From Capra hircus (taxonomy: Eukaryota > Chordata > Mammalia > Artiodactyla > Bovidae), in contig NC_030808.1 in the NCBI RefSeq assembly GCF_001704415.2, positions 132,199,089 through 132,263,088 of the forward strand: a stretch of 64,000 bases of DNA, in the 5' to 3' direction. The notes under the pieces were generated by a model that was given only the letters and a program-made list of their open reading frames with translations, searched no databases and was not told where the DNA came from. Shown here one piece after another: positions 24,630 through 35,933 of this stretch. The first letter of the stretch is position 1. Every line of letters starts with the position of its first letter. The translations under genes and the position numbers were made by a program.

Positions 24630-25875
24630 ATGGTTTTTTTTTAAATTGAGGTGAAATACACTTAAACAGTTAACCGTTTTAAAGTGGGTGGTTCAGTAGT
24701 TTTTATCACATAAAAACATAATAGTGTTGTACAACCACCCCTTTCTGGTATCAAAACTTTTTTGTTATCATCCCAGAAGAATACTTATCATTAACTAGTC
24801 ACTCCACATCAGCCTCTTCCCTGCAGTCCTTGGCTACCTCTAATCTTGTTTCTGCTCCTATGTTCTAGTCCTTTTATGTAAAAGGAGATTGTATAGTATG
24901 TGACCTTTTGTATCTGATCTATTTAATTTAGCATATCTTTGAGATTTCTCTGAGTAGTAGCATATATTGATAAAATTCATTTAATTGTATGTATGTATTA
25001 CAATTTATTTATCCTTTCATCCATTGATACACAGTTGGAGTTGTGCTTTTTGGTTGTTGTGAATATTGCTACTATGAATATTTATGGTCAGTTATCTATT
25101 TGAATACTTATTTTTTAATTTTCTGGTGTAAATACCTAGTAGTGAAATTGCTGGATCATATGGTAATTCTCTTTTAAGTTTTTGAGGAACTGCCAAACTG
25201 TTTTCACAGCAGCTGCACCATTTTAAATTCCAGAAATATATGAAGATTCTTATTTCTCCACATCCTCTAAAACACTTTCTGTTTCTAGTTTTAAGATTTT
25301 AGTGTCCTATGGGGTATGAAGTGGTATTTTTTTAATGGTTTTGATTTGCATTTTCTTTATTACCAGTGACTTGGGCGACTTTTTGTGTTTTTGGCAATTT
25401 GTATGTCTTTTTTGAAGAAATGTGTATTTTAGTCCTATACTTATTTTGAAATTAGATGGGTTTTATTTTTGCTGTGAGTTATTGTATTAGATTTCTTTGT
25501 ATATTCTTGATATTAAATCTTTTATCAGATACATAACATGTAACTGTTTATAACTTGCAACTACTCCCACACTGTGGGTTGTCTTTTCCCTTTATTAAAG
25601 ATGTCCTTTGATGGACAAAAGTTTTAAATCTTTGTCAAGTCCAACTCTTTTTTCATTTCTTTTGCTCATGATTGTGGTATCAAATCTTTGAATCTGTTGC
25701 CATTTCTAAGAGCATGAAGATTTACCTCCATATTTTCTTCTGATAGTTTTATAGTTTTAGAACTTATATGTAGGTCATTGATCCATGGTTAAGTTTTGTA
25801 CTTGGATGATTTTAATTTGTATTTCTCTTACGTGTGTGACTTTAGAGCCATTTTTATTTCTTTTTTTTTTTCAGT
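24630..25875 (-). mobile_element. Old L1 3' end, antisense
   Basis: Reverse-complement L1 3' UTR/ORF2 end: ttgaggtgaaatacacttaa, ttcagtagtttttatcacat, ttgctggatcatatggtaat, gatttgcattttctttatta, gtccaactcttttttcattt. Old (L1M-like) by divergence. Confidence 0.7.
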
Positions 25876-26286
25876 TTTCTGTTCATATCCCTTGCTACTT
25901 TTCCTTTTAGCTATCTTTATAGTTCCTGAAAAGGAATTTGACAAAACAGATTTAAAACATTTTAGTATATCAGACTGAGATGCATATTTCCTTAACATGT
26001 TTAAAAGAGAAAGCTCACTGTCTCTCATGTTAGTACAGTGTAATAAAAATCTAAAATAGATTCAAGTACCTGTGAACCTGTAGTAAGCAGATACTAACTA
26101 GCACATATGAAAGAAGACAGCTGTAAGATACAACTATACAATATACCAGTTTTCATCTATGAGATTGAAAAATTATAAGTTATAATCTCTGTTCTTTAGG
26201 CTGTGAGGAAACAGACACTCTTACATTATTTGTTGAAATAAAAGTAGATATATAGCTAGCTCATAGATATAAATTTGACATCATCT
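25876..26286. other. Intron sequence, nothing recognised
   Basis: No supported exon or repeat. Confidence 0.4.
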
Positions 26287-26297
26287 ACCAAAACTCC

Positions 26298-26579
26298 CTC
26301 ATAGCTCAGTTGGTAAAGAATCTGCCTGCAATGCAGGAGACCCTGGTTCAATTCCTGGTTCAAGAAGATCTGCTGGAGAAGGCATAGGCTACCCACTCCA
26401 GTATTCTTGGGCTTCCCTTGTGCCTCAGCTGGTAAAGAATCCACTTTCCATGTGGGATACCTGGGTTGAATCCCTGGGTTGGTAAGATCCCCTGGAGAAG
26501 GGAAAGGCTACCCACTCCAGTATTCTGGCCTATACAGTCCATGGGGTTGCAAAGACTCAGACACGACTAAGCAACTTTC
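26298..26579 (+). mobile_element. Bov-tA SINE with two tandem tRNA-derived heads
   Basis: Two tRNA-like heads (catagctcagttggtaaaga; tgcctcagctggtaaagaat) in tandem, then one Bov-A end. A single perfect 11-bp target duplication accaaaactcc (26287-26297 and 26580-26590) shows both heads arrived in one insertion. Confidence 0.92.
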
Positions 26580-26590
26580 ACCAAAACTCC

Positions 26591-27330
26591 ATATGTTCTT
26601 ATCTTTTGACCTAGCCATACTGTTCCTGGAATTTTGCCATGAAGATATATTTCCATTTTACAAAAATAAATGCACAAGGTTATTCAGTAACATATTATTT
26701 ATAGTAGTGAAATATTGGAAACAACCTAAATGCCAATGTATAGGACAGTGATTGAATAAACTATGGCAAAACTTATTCAGTGGAGCTTTTTGGCATGGCA
26801 AAAAATTATGAGGAAAAACTGTGTGGGCTAATGCAGGGAGATTTTCAGGATGCGTTTATTTTTTTAAGTGCAAAAGAGTGTCGAAAAGTATTCAACATTT
26901 TTAGACGAAAGAAGGGAAATAGTAGAATATACACATGTATCTGGTCACTTGACCATAAAGAAACAAAGGGAAGATAAGACACAGAATAATAATTGCCTAC
27001 CTGTAGGGTATAGTGAAGTTGCTCAGTTGTGTCCAACTCTTTGTGACCCCATGGACTGTAGCCTACCAGGCTCCTCCGTCCATGGGATTTTCCAGGCAAG
27101 AATACTGGAGTGGGTTGCCATTTCCTTCTCCAGGAGATTTTCCCTACCCAGGGATTGAACCTGGGTCTCCTGCATTGTAGGCTGACGCTTTACTGTCTGA
27201 GCCACCAGGGAAGTCCCCTGTAGGTTATGTGTGTATGTAAATGGAGTGTAAAACTTACAGGGAATTGGGGTGGAGGGATGATACTTACTGGAATATACTT
27301 TTTGAACAGTGTTGGTTGACTTTGGAAGTT
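26591..27330 (+). mobile_element. Old L1 3' region, sense, interrupted by Bov-tA
   Basis: Diverged L1 3' text: tgacctagccatactgttcc, attggaaacaacctaaatgc, gattgaataaactatggca. The host of both the dimer-headed Bov-tA on its left and the antisense Bov-tA at 27011-27216. Confidence 0.65.
27011..27216 (-). mobile_element. Bov-tA SINE, antisense, with target duplication
   Basis: Full antisense copy from gaagttgctcagttgtgtcc to tgagccaccagggaagtcc. Flanked by cctgtagggta (27000-27010) and cctgtaggtta (27217-27227), an 11-bp duplication with one mismatch. Confidence 0.93.
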
Positions 27331-28129
27331 ATCTTCATGTTTCATATACTCAGAAAAAAGGAAAAATACTGAAGATGGATGGAAAATCCAAGACTTGGAT
27401 ACACTCAAAATAGATGAATCATACATAAATAACACATGCTGAAGAGTATGAAAAGTACAAACTAAAATTTGAACTCAGTGCTTATACTCCAACACTAGTG
27501 GGGTAACGTGAAAAACATATTTACCTCCTCAGATTGTCTCCTTACGAGATATGTATTATGAATAAAATGGTACTTTACCTGTAAAAACTTAATAGACACC
27601 ATATGCTTCATAGTAGGCACTTATAAGAACTCAGCCTCATTAGCCTATAGTACAGAGTCTGAAACTACTCATGAGAAAACAGTGGGCAAGCTCAAGTTGA
27701 GGTGTATTTTTCATAATAACTATCCTGTACTCTGTAAGAGTGTCCCTGTCATGAAATAGAAATGGCTAAGAAAACTGTTCCAGAACTTAATGCAATATAC
27801 GATCTTAGATTTTTCTTTTGACGTCAACAACATTATGGAGACGAATACTAAATTGTAAAATCAATTCTGTGAATTAGAACATATATATTATATTGTTAAT
27901 TTCAGCATTCTGATCATTATTCTGTAGTAGTATTAGATTTTTGTTTGCTTTGGGGAAATATATACAGAAGTATTGATGAATAAAGGGATATGTGAAGACG
28001 GAGAGGATTAAAAGGGTAAAATGTTTACATCTGAGAATTTGGTGATGGGTATTCAGAATCCCGTGTACTTTTCTTACAACTTTTTTGTAAATTCTAGAAA
28101 GTGAAAAATGGAAGGATGAAAAATCCTTT
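27331..28129. other. Intron sequence, nothing recognised
   Basis: AT-rich, no supported exon. May include decayed L1. Confidence 0.35.
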
Positions 28130-29000
28130 TAATCCCAAAGCCAACATCATGCTCAAGGGAATATAGTAGAATAATTTTCACTGTAGTCAAGCAAGACAGA
28201 GATGCCCTTTTTCACAACTCCCAGTTAATATTATCCATATAAGCCAGCATGTTTGTGGTAAAGCCAGTAAAGTGAAGTATGTATGATCACTATTTGAGAG
28301 TAATATTGAAAGTTGAGAAATTTCAAGAGGAAGAGTTTGCAAAACTAGTAAAAACAATATAATAATTCTGAAAGAGATCAAAATGGCAGAGTATGAGGAT
28401 GCTGAGCTCCCTTCTCCCTGATGGACATCTCAGAAATACAGGACATGTGTGGCTATTGTTACTGAAACAAACTGTACACTGATAGAACAGCCTTTCTGTG
28501 ACCAAGACGGCAAAGAAAGAGTCACACAGAGTTGAGTAGGAAGAGAGCAGAAATTATCAGTTCTGGACTTGCACCCCTAGCAAGGAGAGCATATCACAAG
28601 CTCGAGGATCCTTCCTATGGTGTGAGACATTTGAGCTACATATTTGGCAACCCAGATTTGGGGTCCATTACCAGGAAGATTAGTCCCTTTAGCTGGTTTG
28701 AAATCCAGTAAGATTTACAATATGGCTATAAAAAACCAAGTTCCACTTGTGATGGTTGCATAAAAACACTTGTTTCTGCTCAGGAACAAGGTAGAGGAAG
28801 CAGATTTAAAACTACCTGAGACTGACTGATTTCCTGCAACTGTCCCAATTGCACACTCTGGCTTGCACTGAGTACTTGCTCCAGCCCCCCTTCCTCTCAC
28901 ACCGTACTCTACTAGGTTGAAGGCTGCCATTGGCAAGTAGGGTAAGGACTTGGAGATTTGGAGCTAGCTCAGACTCAGTCTTATGTTGGAACAGAGCAAG
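28130..29000 (+). mobile_element. L1 fragments, sense: RT piece then 5' UTR-like region
   Basis: 28130-28370 contains ccaacatcatgctcaaggga and agacagagatgccctttttc, an ORF2 RT block. From 28378 (aaaatggcagagtatgagga) the text resembles the start of an old L1 5' UTR. The order (RT before 5' UTR) means two separate copies. Confidence 0.55.
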
Positions 29001-29221
29001 GGCAGTCCAAGACTGGATGGCTTCACAGTTGAATTCTACCAAACATACTAAGAAAATCTACTGCTTGTCCTCAAACTTTTCCAAAAAGTTGAAGAGGAGG
29101 AAACATTCCTAAGTTCATTCTGTAAGGCCACTAATGCACAAAGACTGGCCCCACCCCGAATACAAGCCAATATCTCCGATGACTATAGCTACAGAAATCT
29201 CAGGAAAATATTAGAAAACCA

Positions 29222-29368
29222 AATTCAGCAATCATCAAAAGGATCATACACCAAGATCAGAATTCAGCAATCAGAAGGATCATACAGCAAGAAAAGAATT
29301 CAGCCATCAGAAGGATCATACACCATGATCAAAATTCAGCAATCAGAAGGATCATACACCATGATTAA
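29222..29368 (+). repeat. Tandem repeat, 36-bp unit, four copies, in L1 ORF2
   Basis: Copies start aattcagcaatcat at 29222 (39 bp), 29261, 29297 and 29333 (36 bp each). Each contains agaaggatcatacacca-like text. The unit is a multiple of three and lies in the segment before RT motif A. Confidence 0.93.
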
Positions 29369-29499
29369 ATTGGTTTTATACAGGATGCAGGGATGGTTCA
29401 ACATTTATAAACCAATATACCACATTCATAAAAAAATAAAATTACACAAATCATTTCAGTAGACAGAATTCAGCATTCATTCATTCGTGATAAAAACTC

Positions 29500-29690
29500 T
29501 TATCAAACGTGAAAGTCGCTTAGTCATGTCTGACTCTGCAACCCCATGGACTATGGAATTCTCCAGGGCAGAATACTGGAGTGGGTAGCGCTTTCCTTCT
29601 TCAGGGGATCTTCCCAACCCAGGAATTGAACCCAGGTCTCCCGCATTGGATGTGAATTCTTTACCAACTGAGTTATCAGGGAAACATCAA
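29500..29690 (-). mobile_element. Bov-tA SINE, antisense
   Basis: From gaaagtcgcttagtcatgtc to ttaccaactgagttatcagg. Flanked by short atcaaac copies (near 29493 and 29686). Confidence 0.9.
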
Positions 29691-29745
29691 ACTTGGTATG
29701 GAGGATATATGGCAGTATAATAAGGTGTAAGTATCACAGACACAC

Positions 29746-30255
29746 AGCTTTTAGGTTAGTGCAAAAGTAATAGCAGTTTCAGAGCCTGAATTTTAAATCA
29801 TTATAACGAGGTACAACTGCATCTTTATTAAACAAAAGAGGAACCATTACAGTCAGCACATTTTTTGCCAATGAAAAATAAGTTTATTCCTGTAGCATAA
29901 ATATCCATGCTTTGGGATTCGGTGAACTCTTGGAAAGCATTATCTGTGTCCTGCTGGCTATGGAAACATTTCCCTTGCAAAAAGTTGCCAAGATGCTTGA
30001 AGAAGAGGTAGTTGGTACCAGTAAGAGGTCAGGTGAATATGGCTGATGAGGCGAAACTTTGTAGCCCAGTTTATTCAACTTTTGAAATGTTGGTTGTGTG
30101 ACCTGTGGTCAAGCATTGTCATGGAGAAGAATTGGGCTCTTTCTGTTGACCAGTGCTGGCTTCAGGCATTCCAGTTTTTGGTGCATCTCATCAATTGTGT
30201 GTACATGAGTAAAAAAGTCTTATATTTGTGTTTCCAAAATTTTTATTTCTGAACG
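29746..30255 (-). mobile_element. Mariner (Tc1/mariner) transposase C-terminal remnant
   Basis: The left end (taggttagtgcaaaagtaat near 29753) matches the terminal repeat style of Hsmar1/MADE1-like mariners. On the minus strand a frame at 29884-30078 begins NKLGYKVSPHQPYSPDL, the mariner motif leading to the third catalytic aspartate (D34D). Frameshifts follow. The N-terminal half and a clear right terminal repeat are missing, so it is a dead, truncated copy. Confidence 0.8.
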
Positions 30256-30489
30256 TTAGGTATTAAAAGAAATCATTATAAGTAGTCTTCATTTTTTCTA
30301 AAGTAGGCTTTATTTTTTATAGGAGGTTGAGGTTTACAAAAAAACTAAGCGAAAATTACATTGTCCCCATATACCATCTTTTCCCCTCAGTTTCACCTGT
30401 ACATTCATCTTGTACATTTGTTAAAATTGATGAAAAAGTATTGATACATTATTAACTAAAGTCCTTCGTTGACATTAGGGTTTGTTCAC

Positions 30490-30656
30490 TGAAAAAAATG
30501 CACAACCTAAAAGTTGAGAATTATGTTTTATTTTGTGAACTTGCTGAGGACTTAACCCTAAAACAGCCTATGAGATAGCTCAAAGGGGCTACTCCAAAGA
30601 GGTAAGGGAGGAACCAGGATATATAGGAGTTTTTGCACCAAAAACCAAATATTAGT
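30490..30656. mobile_element. LTR-like repeat fragment
   Basis: aaaagttgagaattatgttt, ctactccaaagaggtaaggg and ggaaccaggatatataggag resemble a ruminant LTR-type repeat; a diverged relative lies at 35222-35500 in the same orientation. Confidence 0.5.
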
Positions 30657-32106
30657 ATTTTATTTTGTCTTGTTTTTTAATTGGAAGAGAATTGCTTTAC
30701 AGTATCATGTTGGTTTCTGCTGTACAAAAACTAATATAAGCCATAATTATATATAACCCCTCCATCTGGACCTCCCTCCCACCCCGCTGCATCCCACCCC
30801 TCTAGGTCGTAACAGAACCCTGGATGGTGTCCATGTGTTATGTAACAGCTTCCCACTAGATATTTGTCTTAAACACAGTAGTGTGTATATGTCAGGGCTA
30901 CTCTGTCAGTCCATCCCACCTGCTGCTTCTACCACAAGTTCATTCTCTACATCTGTGTTTCTATTCCTGCTCTGCGAATAGGTTCATCGGTACTGTTTTA
31001 TCTTGATTCCAATATATGTACATTAATATACAGTATTTTTCTCTTTCTGACTTAATTCACTCTGTATAACAGGCTTTAGTTTCATCCACCTCTGTTCATC
31101 TGACTCATGTTTGTTTATGGCTGAGTAATATTCCATTGTATATACATGCCACACCTTCTTTATTGTTCGTATGTTGATGGACAGCTAGGTGGGTCCCATG
31201 TCCTGGCTAGTTAACATAGTCCTGCAATGAACATTGGGGTACATCTGTAAAAACTATGGTTTTCCCAGGTCTGTGCCCAATAGTGAGATTGCTGAGTCAG
31301 AGCGTGGTTTTAGTTCTCGTTTTTAAGGACTCTCCATACTGTTCTCCATAGTCACTGTATCAATTTACATTGCCACCAACCGTGCAAGAAGGTTCCCTTT
31401 TCTCCCCATCCTCTACAGCATTTATTGTTTGTAGATTTTTTAACGATGGCCATTCTGACTAGTGTGAGATGGTACCTCACTGTTGTTTTGATTTGCGTCT
31501 CTCTAATAATGAACAGTGCTGAGCTTCTTTTCATGTGTTTATTGGCCATCTGTATATCTTCTTTGAAGAAATATCTGGTTAGGTCTTCTGCCCTTTATGG
31601 GATTGGGTTGTTTGTTTTTCTGATAATTAGCTGCATGAGTTGCATGTTTATTTCGGAACTTTGTTGCTTCACTTGCAGTTGTTTTCTCCCATTCTTAAGG
31701 TTGTCTTTTCACTTTGCTTATACTTTGCTTTGCTGTGCAAAAGCTTTTAAGTTCAATTAGATCCCATTTGTTTATTTTTTTTTTTAATTCCCATTACTCT
31801 AAGAGGTGGGTCACAGTCTTGCTGTGATTTATGTCAAAGAGGGTTCTGCCTGTGTTTTATAATTTACATTTTCTGGACTTACTGTGTCAGTCTTTAATCC
31901 ATTTTGAGTTTATTTTTGTGTATGGTGTTGTTAAGTGTTATAATTTCATTCTTTTACTCATAGCTGTCCAGTTTTCTCAGCACCACTTACAGAAGGGACT
32001 CTCTTTTCTCTATTGTATGTTCTTTCCTCCTTTGTCAAGGATAAGGTGCCTATCAGTGTGTGAGTTAATCTCTGGACTTTCTGTTGTATTGATCTATCTA
32101 TCTATC

Positions 32107-32110
<4 letters not shown>

Positions 32111-32151
<41 letters not shown>
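32111..32151. repeat. (TA)n microsatellite in L1
   Basis: About 20 perfect TA units preceded by tatc/tctg tetranucleotide repeats (32092-32110). Confidence 0.97.
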
Positions 32152-32154
<3 letters not shown>

Positions 32155-33956
32155 TTTTTGCTGGTATTACACTGTCTTGATTACTATTCCTTGGTAGTAT
32201 AGTCTGAAGTCAGGACGGTTGATTCCTCCAGCTCCATTTTCTTTCTCAAGAGTGCTTTGACTATTTGGAATCTTTGGTGTTTCCATACAAACTGTGATAT
32301 TTTTTCTTCTAGTTCTGTGGAAAATGCCATTGGTAATGTGATAGGGAATGCGTTGAATCTGTAGATTGCTTTGGGTAGTATAGCATTCCCATCCAAAAAC
32401 ATGGTATATCTCTCCATCTGTTGGTGTGATCTTTTATTTCTTTCATCAGTGTTTTAAAGTTTTCATCATACAGGCCTTTTGTCTCTGTAGGTAGTTTTAT
32501 TCGTATATATTTTAATCTTTTTCTTGCAGTGATGAGTGGGATTGTTTTCTTAATTTCTCTTTCTGATTTTTTGTTATAAACTTACAGGATTGCAAAAGAT
32601 TTCTTTTTAATTTTGTATCCTATGACTACTGAATTCACTGATTATCTCTAGTAGTTTTCTGGTGGCATCTTTAGGGTTTTCTATGTATACAGTATTATGT
32701 CATCTGCAAAGAGAGACAGTTTTACTTCTTTTCCAATCTGGATTTTTTTGTTTCTTTGTTTCTTTTTCTTATCTGATTGCCTTGACCAGAACTTCCCAAA
32801 ACTATATTGAATAATAGTGGTGAGAGTGTGTACCCTTGCCTTGTTGCCAATCTTACAGGAAATGCTTTCTGTTTTTCACCACTGAGAATAATGTTTATTG
32901 TGGGTTTGTCATGTAGGCCTTTATTATGTTGAGGTAGGTTCCCTATATGCGCACTTTCTGGAAAGTTTTTGTCATAAATTAGTGTTTTGTTTTGTCAGAA
33001 GCTTTTTCTGCATATTGAGATGATCATATGGTTTTTATTGTTCAGTGTGTTTATATGGTATATCACATTGATTGATTTGTGTCTATTGAAAAATCCTTTC
33101 ATACCTGGGATAAACCCAACTTGATCATAGTATATTATCCTTTCAATGTGTTGTTGGATTCTGTTTGTTAGTATTTTGTTGAGGATATTTGCATGTATCT
33201 TCATCAGTAATATTTGCCTGTAATTTTCTTTTTTTGTGATGTCATTGTCTGGTTTTGGTATCAAGGTGATGGTGGCCTTGTAAAATGAGTTTGGAAGTGT
33301 TCCTCCATCTCATTTTATGGAAGAGTTTGAGCAAGATAGGTGGTTAGCTCTTCTGTAACCATTTAATAGAATTCTCCTGTGAAGCCATCTGGCCCTGGGC
33401 TTTTATTTTTTGGAATATTTTTTATCACAGTTTTCATTTCTGTATTTGTGATTGATCTGTTCATATTTTCTATTTCTTCCTGGTTCAGTCTTGGAAGGTT
33501 ATACTTTTCTAACAGTTTGCCCATTTCTTGAAGATTGTCATTTTATTTGCATATAGATGCTTACAGTAGTCTCTATGATCATTTGTTTTTCTGTGTTGTG
33601 TATTATTAGTTCTCTTTTTTTCATTGCTAATTTTATAGATTTGAGTCTTCTCCCATTTTTCTTGATAAGTCTAGCTAGTGGTTTATGAATTTCATTTATC
33701 TTGTCAAAGTTTTATTCATCTTTGTTTTAGTTTTATTCATCTTTGCTGTTTTTTTCTTCACTTCTTTCCACTGTAATTTTCATGATTCTGTTCTTTCTAC
33801 TGACTTTGGAGTTTTTTCGTTCTTTTTTAGTTCCTTTAGTTGTTAACCTTATTGGCATCCCTTTGTATGTTATCTGTTGCTTTTCCCTTGCTGCTTTCAA
33901 TAATTTTTCTTTGTGTTAATTTTTGTCAGTTTGATTGATATGTATCTTGTTGTATT

Positions 33957-34144
33957 CCCTTGTAGCTCAACTGGTAAAGAATCCACCTGCAATGCGGGAG
34001 ACATGGGTTCGATCCCTGAGTTGGGAAGATCCCCTGGAGAAGGGAAAGGCTACCCACTCCAGTATTCTGGCCTGGAGAATTCCAGGGACTATCCAGTCCA
34101 CGTGGTCGCAAAGAGTCAGACACAACTGAATGACTTTCACTTCA
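33957..34144 (+). mobile_element. Bov-tA SINE, sense, with target duplication
   Basis: Full sense copy (tagctcaactggtaaagaat, ggttcgatccctgagttggg, ending gactttcacttca). Flanked by cttgttgtatt at 33946-33956 and 34145-34155 (11 bp, perfect). Confidence 0.95.
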
Positions 34145-34380
34145 CTTGTTGTATTTCTCACGTGGTTTATCCTATTTGAGACTCTCTGAGTATCCTGTAC
34201 TTGGGTGGCTATTTCCTATGTCAGGGAAGTTTCCAATTATAATCTCCTCAAATATTCTCTCATATCCATTTTTTTCTTCTTCTTCTGAGGCCCCTGTAAT
34301 TTATATGCTTGTGTATTTAATGTTGTCCCAGAGGTCTCTGTAACTGTCCTCATTTCTTTTCATTTCTTTTTTGTTTATTC

Positions 34381-34515
34381 TGCTGCTGCTGCTAAGTCGC
34401 TTCAGTCGTGTCTGACTCTGTGCTACCCCAGAGACTGCAGCCCACCAGGCTCCCCCTTCCCTGGGATTCTCCAGGCAAGAACACTGGAGTGGGTTGCCAT
34501 TTCCTTCTCCAATGC
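34381..34515 (-). mobile_element. Bov-A monomer, antisense
   Basis: ctgctgctgctaagtcgctt start, then one Bov-A unit ending gccatttccttctccaatgc. Only the first half of a BOVA2 dimer. Confidence 0.9.
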
Positions 34516-35221
34516 TTCAGTTATTTCCACCATTCTATCTTGCAGCTTAGTTACTTGTTCTTTTGCCTCAGTTATTTTGCTATTAGTTCGCTAGTGTAGT
34601 ATTTATTTCAGTTTTTGAGTCATTCATCACTGATTGTCTGTTCTTTAGTACTTCTAAGTTCTTGTTATACATTTCTTGTATCTTCTCTATCAGATCTCCA
34701 TTCTATTATCAGTGCCTTCCTTCTGTTTCCAAGATTTTAGACCATCTTTGCTGACATTACTCTGAATTTTTTCTCAGATAGACTGCCTGTTTCCTCTTCT
34801 TTTTTTTTTTTTTGGCCTTGTTGGTTTTTACCTTTCTCCTTCATCTTCTGCATATTTCTCTGTTTCTCATTTGTTTAACTTACTGAATTTAGGGTCCCCT
34901 TTCCATAAGTTTCAGGGTCATAGTTCATCTTGTAGCAGCTTGGCCCAGTGGGTTGGGTTTGGACCAGTTCCTTGTGTAGTCTTTCTAGTGAGGGGTCTTG
35001 TGCCTGTGTTCTGTTGGGTGGATCTAGATCTTCTCTTTCTTATGGACAATGCTGCTTCCACTGTGTGTTTTGGGGAGTCTGTGAGTTTAGTATGGGTATA
35101 CACAGCCTGGCTGCTAATGGGTGGGGTTCTGTTCCAATTTTCCTAGTTGTTTGGCATGAGGCTTCCAGAACTGGAGCTTGCTGGCTGTTTAGTGGAACCA
35201 GGTTTTAGTGTTGTCAACTAA

Positions 35222-35700
35222 AATGATGTACAATGTGAGAGTTCCAAATTAAATTTTATTTGGAGCAAAATGAGTATAGTGGCCTGGGAGATAGCACCTT
35301 AGACAGCTCTGATAAACTTCTCCAAAGAGGCTATGGGGAAAGGTCAGTATATAAGATTTTGGTGAAGGGAAGTTAAGTGCAATCAAGTGCCTGCTTTACA
35401 AAAGGTTTTCTGCTGGGCACAAGGAGCTGATGTCATCATGAAGGGATTTAGTGATTTTCTAGATGTGAAAAGATACAAGCATTGGAATCTTCAAGTAGTT
35501 CCTGAAAATATCTAACTATCTGAAGACCTGTTCCACCAGTTTCCCTGAAGCAGAGTGCCTCATTCTTCACCCTGAATTCCCTCAGGAGCTATTGAAGGTC
35601 AGTAGCTGCAACAGCACAGACAGGGTTCAATCACCATGAAGCAGATGACAAAAGCCCTTGTTATTCACTTGCTGCCAAATGCTTTTGGGAAGTACCAGTT
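35222..35700. mobile_element. LTR-like repeat, diverged relative of 30490-30656
   Basis: ttccaaattaaattttattt, ctccaaagaggctatgggga and cagtatataagattttgg align to the 30490 copy in the same order. It extends further right to the aagcagatgacaaaagccct region. Family not identified. Confidence 0.45.
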
Positions 35701-35788
35701 TGTAGTTGTCAGGCAAGTGCTGATGTGTAGTTGACAGTGTTGAGATGGAGGCCTTTTGGAGAATTCTTGAAGCCGTTTACCTTGGATT

Positions 35789-35933
35789 GGGACTTGAACC
35801 CATGTGCTGTAACTTGAACCCAGCCAAAACCCATCTTGGGACTTGAACCCACGTGGTTGGACTGGAACCTGGCCAAAACCCTGTTTGGGACTTGAACCCG
35901 TAAGACTGGAAATCTAACCCACCCAAAATCCAT
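35789..35933. repeat. 49-bp minisatellite, three copies
   Basis: Copies begin gggacttgaaccc at 35789, 35838 and 35887, exactly 49 bp apart, each followed by cc-aaaacc text. On the minus strand each has gggttcaagtccc, similar to a tRNA T-arm/B box (GGTTCRANTCC). Confidence 0.92.

Larger units (their letters stand above)
29001..29745 (+). mobile_element. L1 ORF2 RT-region fragment, sense, with tandem expansion
   Basis: Contains atggcttcacagttgaattc taccaaac, gatcatacaccatgatcaa and gcagggatggttcaacattt, all ORF2 landmarks near RT motifs. It has a four-copy expansion (see 29222-29368) and an inserted Bov-tA (29500-29690). Confidence 0.8.
30657..35215 (-). mobile_element. Long artiodactyl L1, antisense, with internal deletion
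   Basis: Runs from 3' UTR (30660-31350) through ORF2 C-terminus (32184-32417 minus frame contains AILPKAIYRFNAFPI), RT (32995-33264: IPKPDNDITKKENYR, ANILNKILTNRIQQHI, DQVGFIPGM), then jumps near 33845 to more 5' sequence and ends in a GC-richer 5' UTR-like part (34870-35215). Motif A is frameshifted (near 33005) and the endonuclease half of ORF2 is not present. A Bov-tA and a Bov-A are inserted. Inactive. Confidence 0.85.

Noticed and set aside
28375..29000. Possible gene in the GC-balanced region near 28.9 kb
   Set aside because: Text begins like an old L1 5' UTR and the frames on both strands overlap.
29222..29368. CRISPR-like array
   Set aside because: Four contiguous 36-bp units without spacers, in a mammalian L1; a simple tandem duplication.
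35789..35933. True tRNA gene(s) from the T-arm-like motif
   Set aside because: There is no acceptor stem, D-arm or anticodon arm at the right spacing; only the B-box-like piece recurs.
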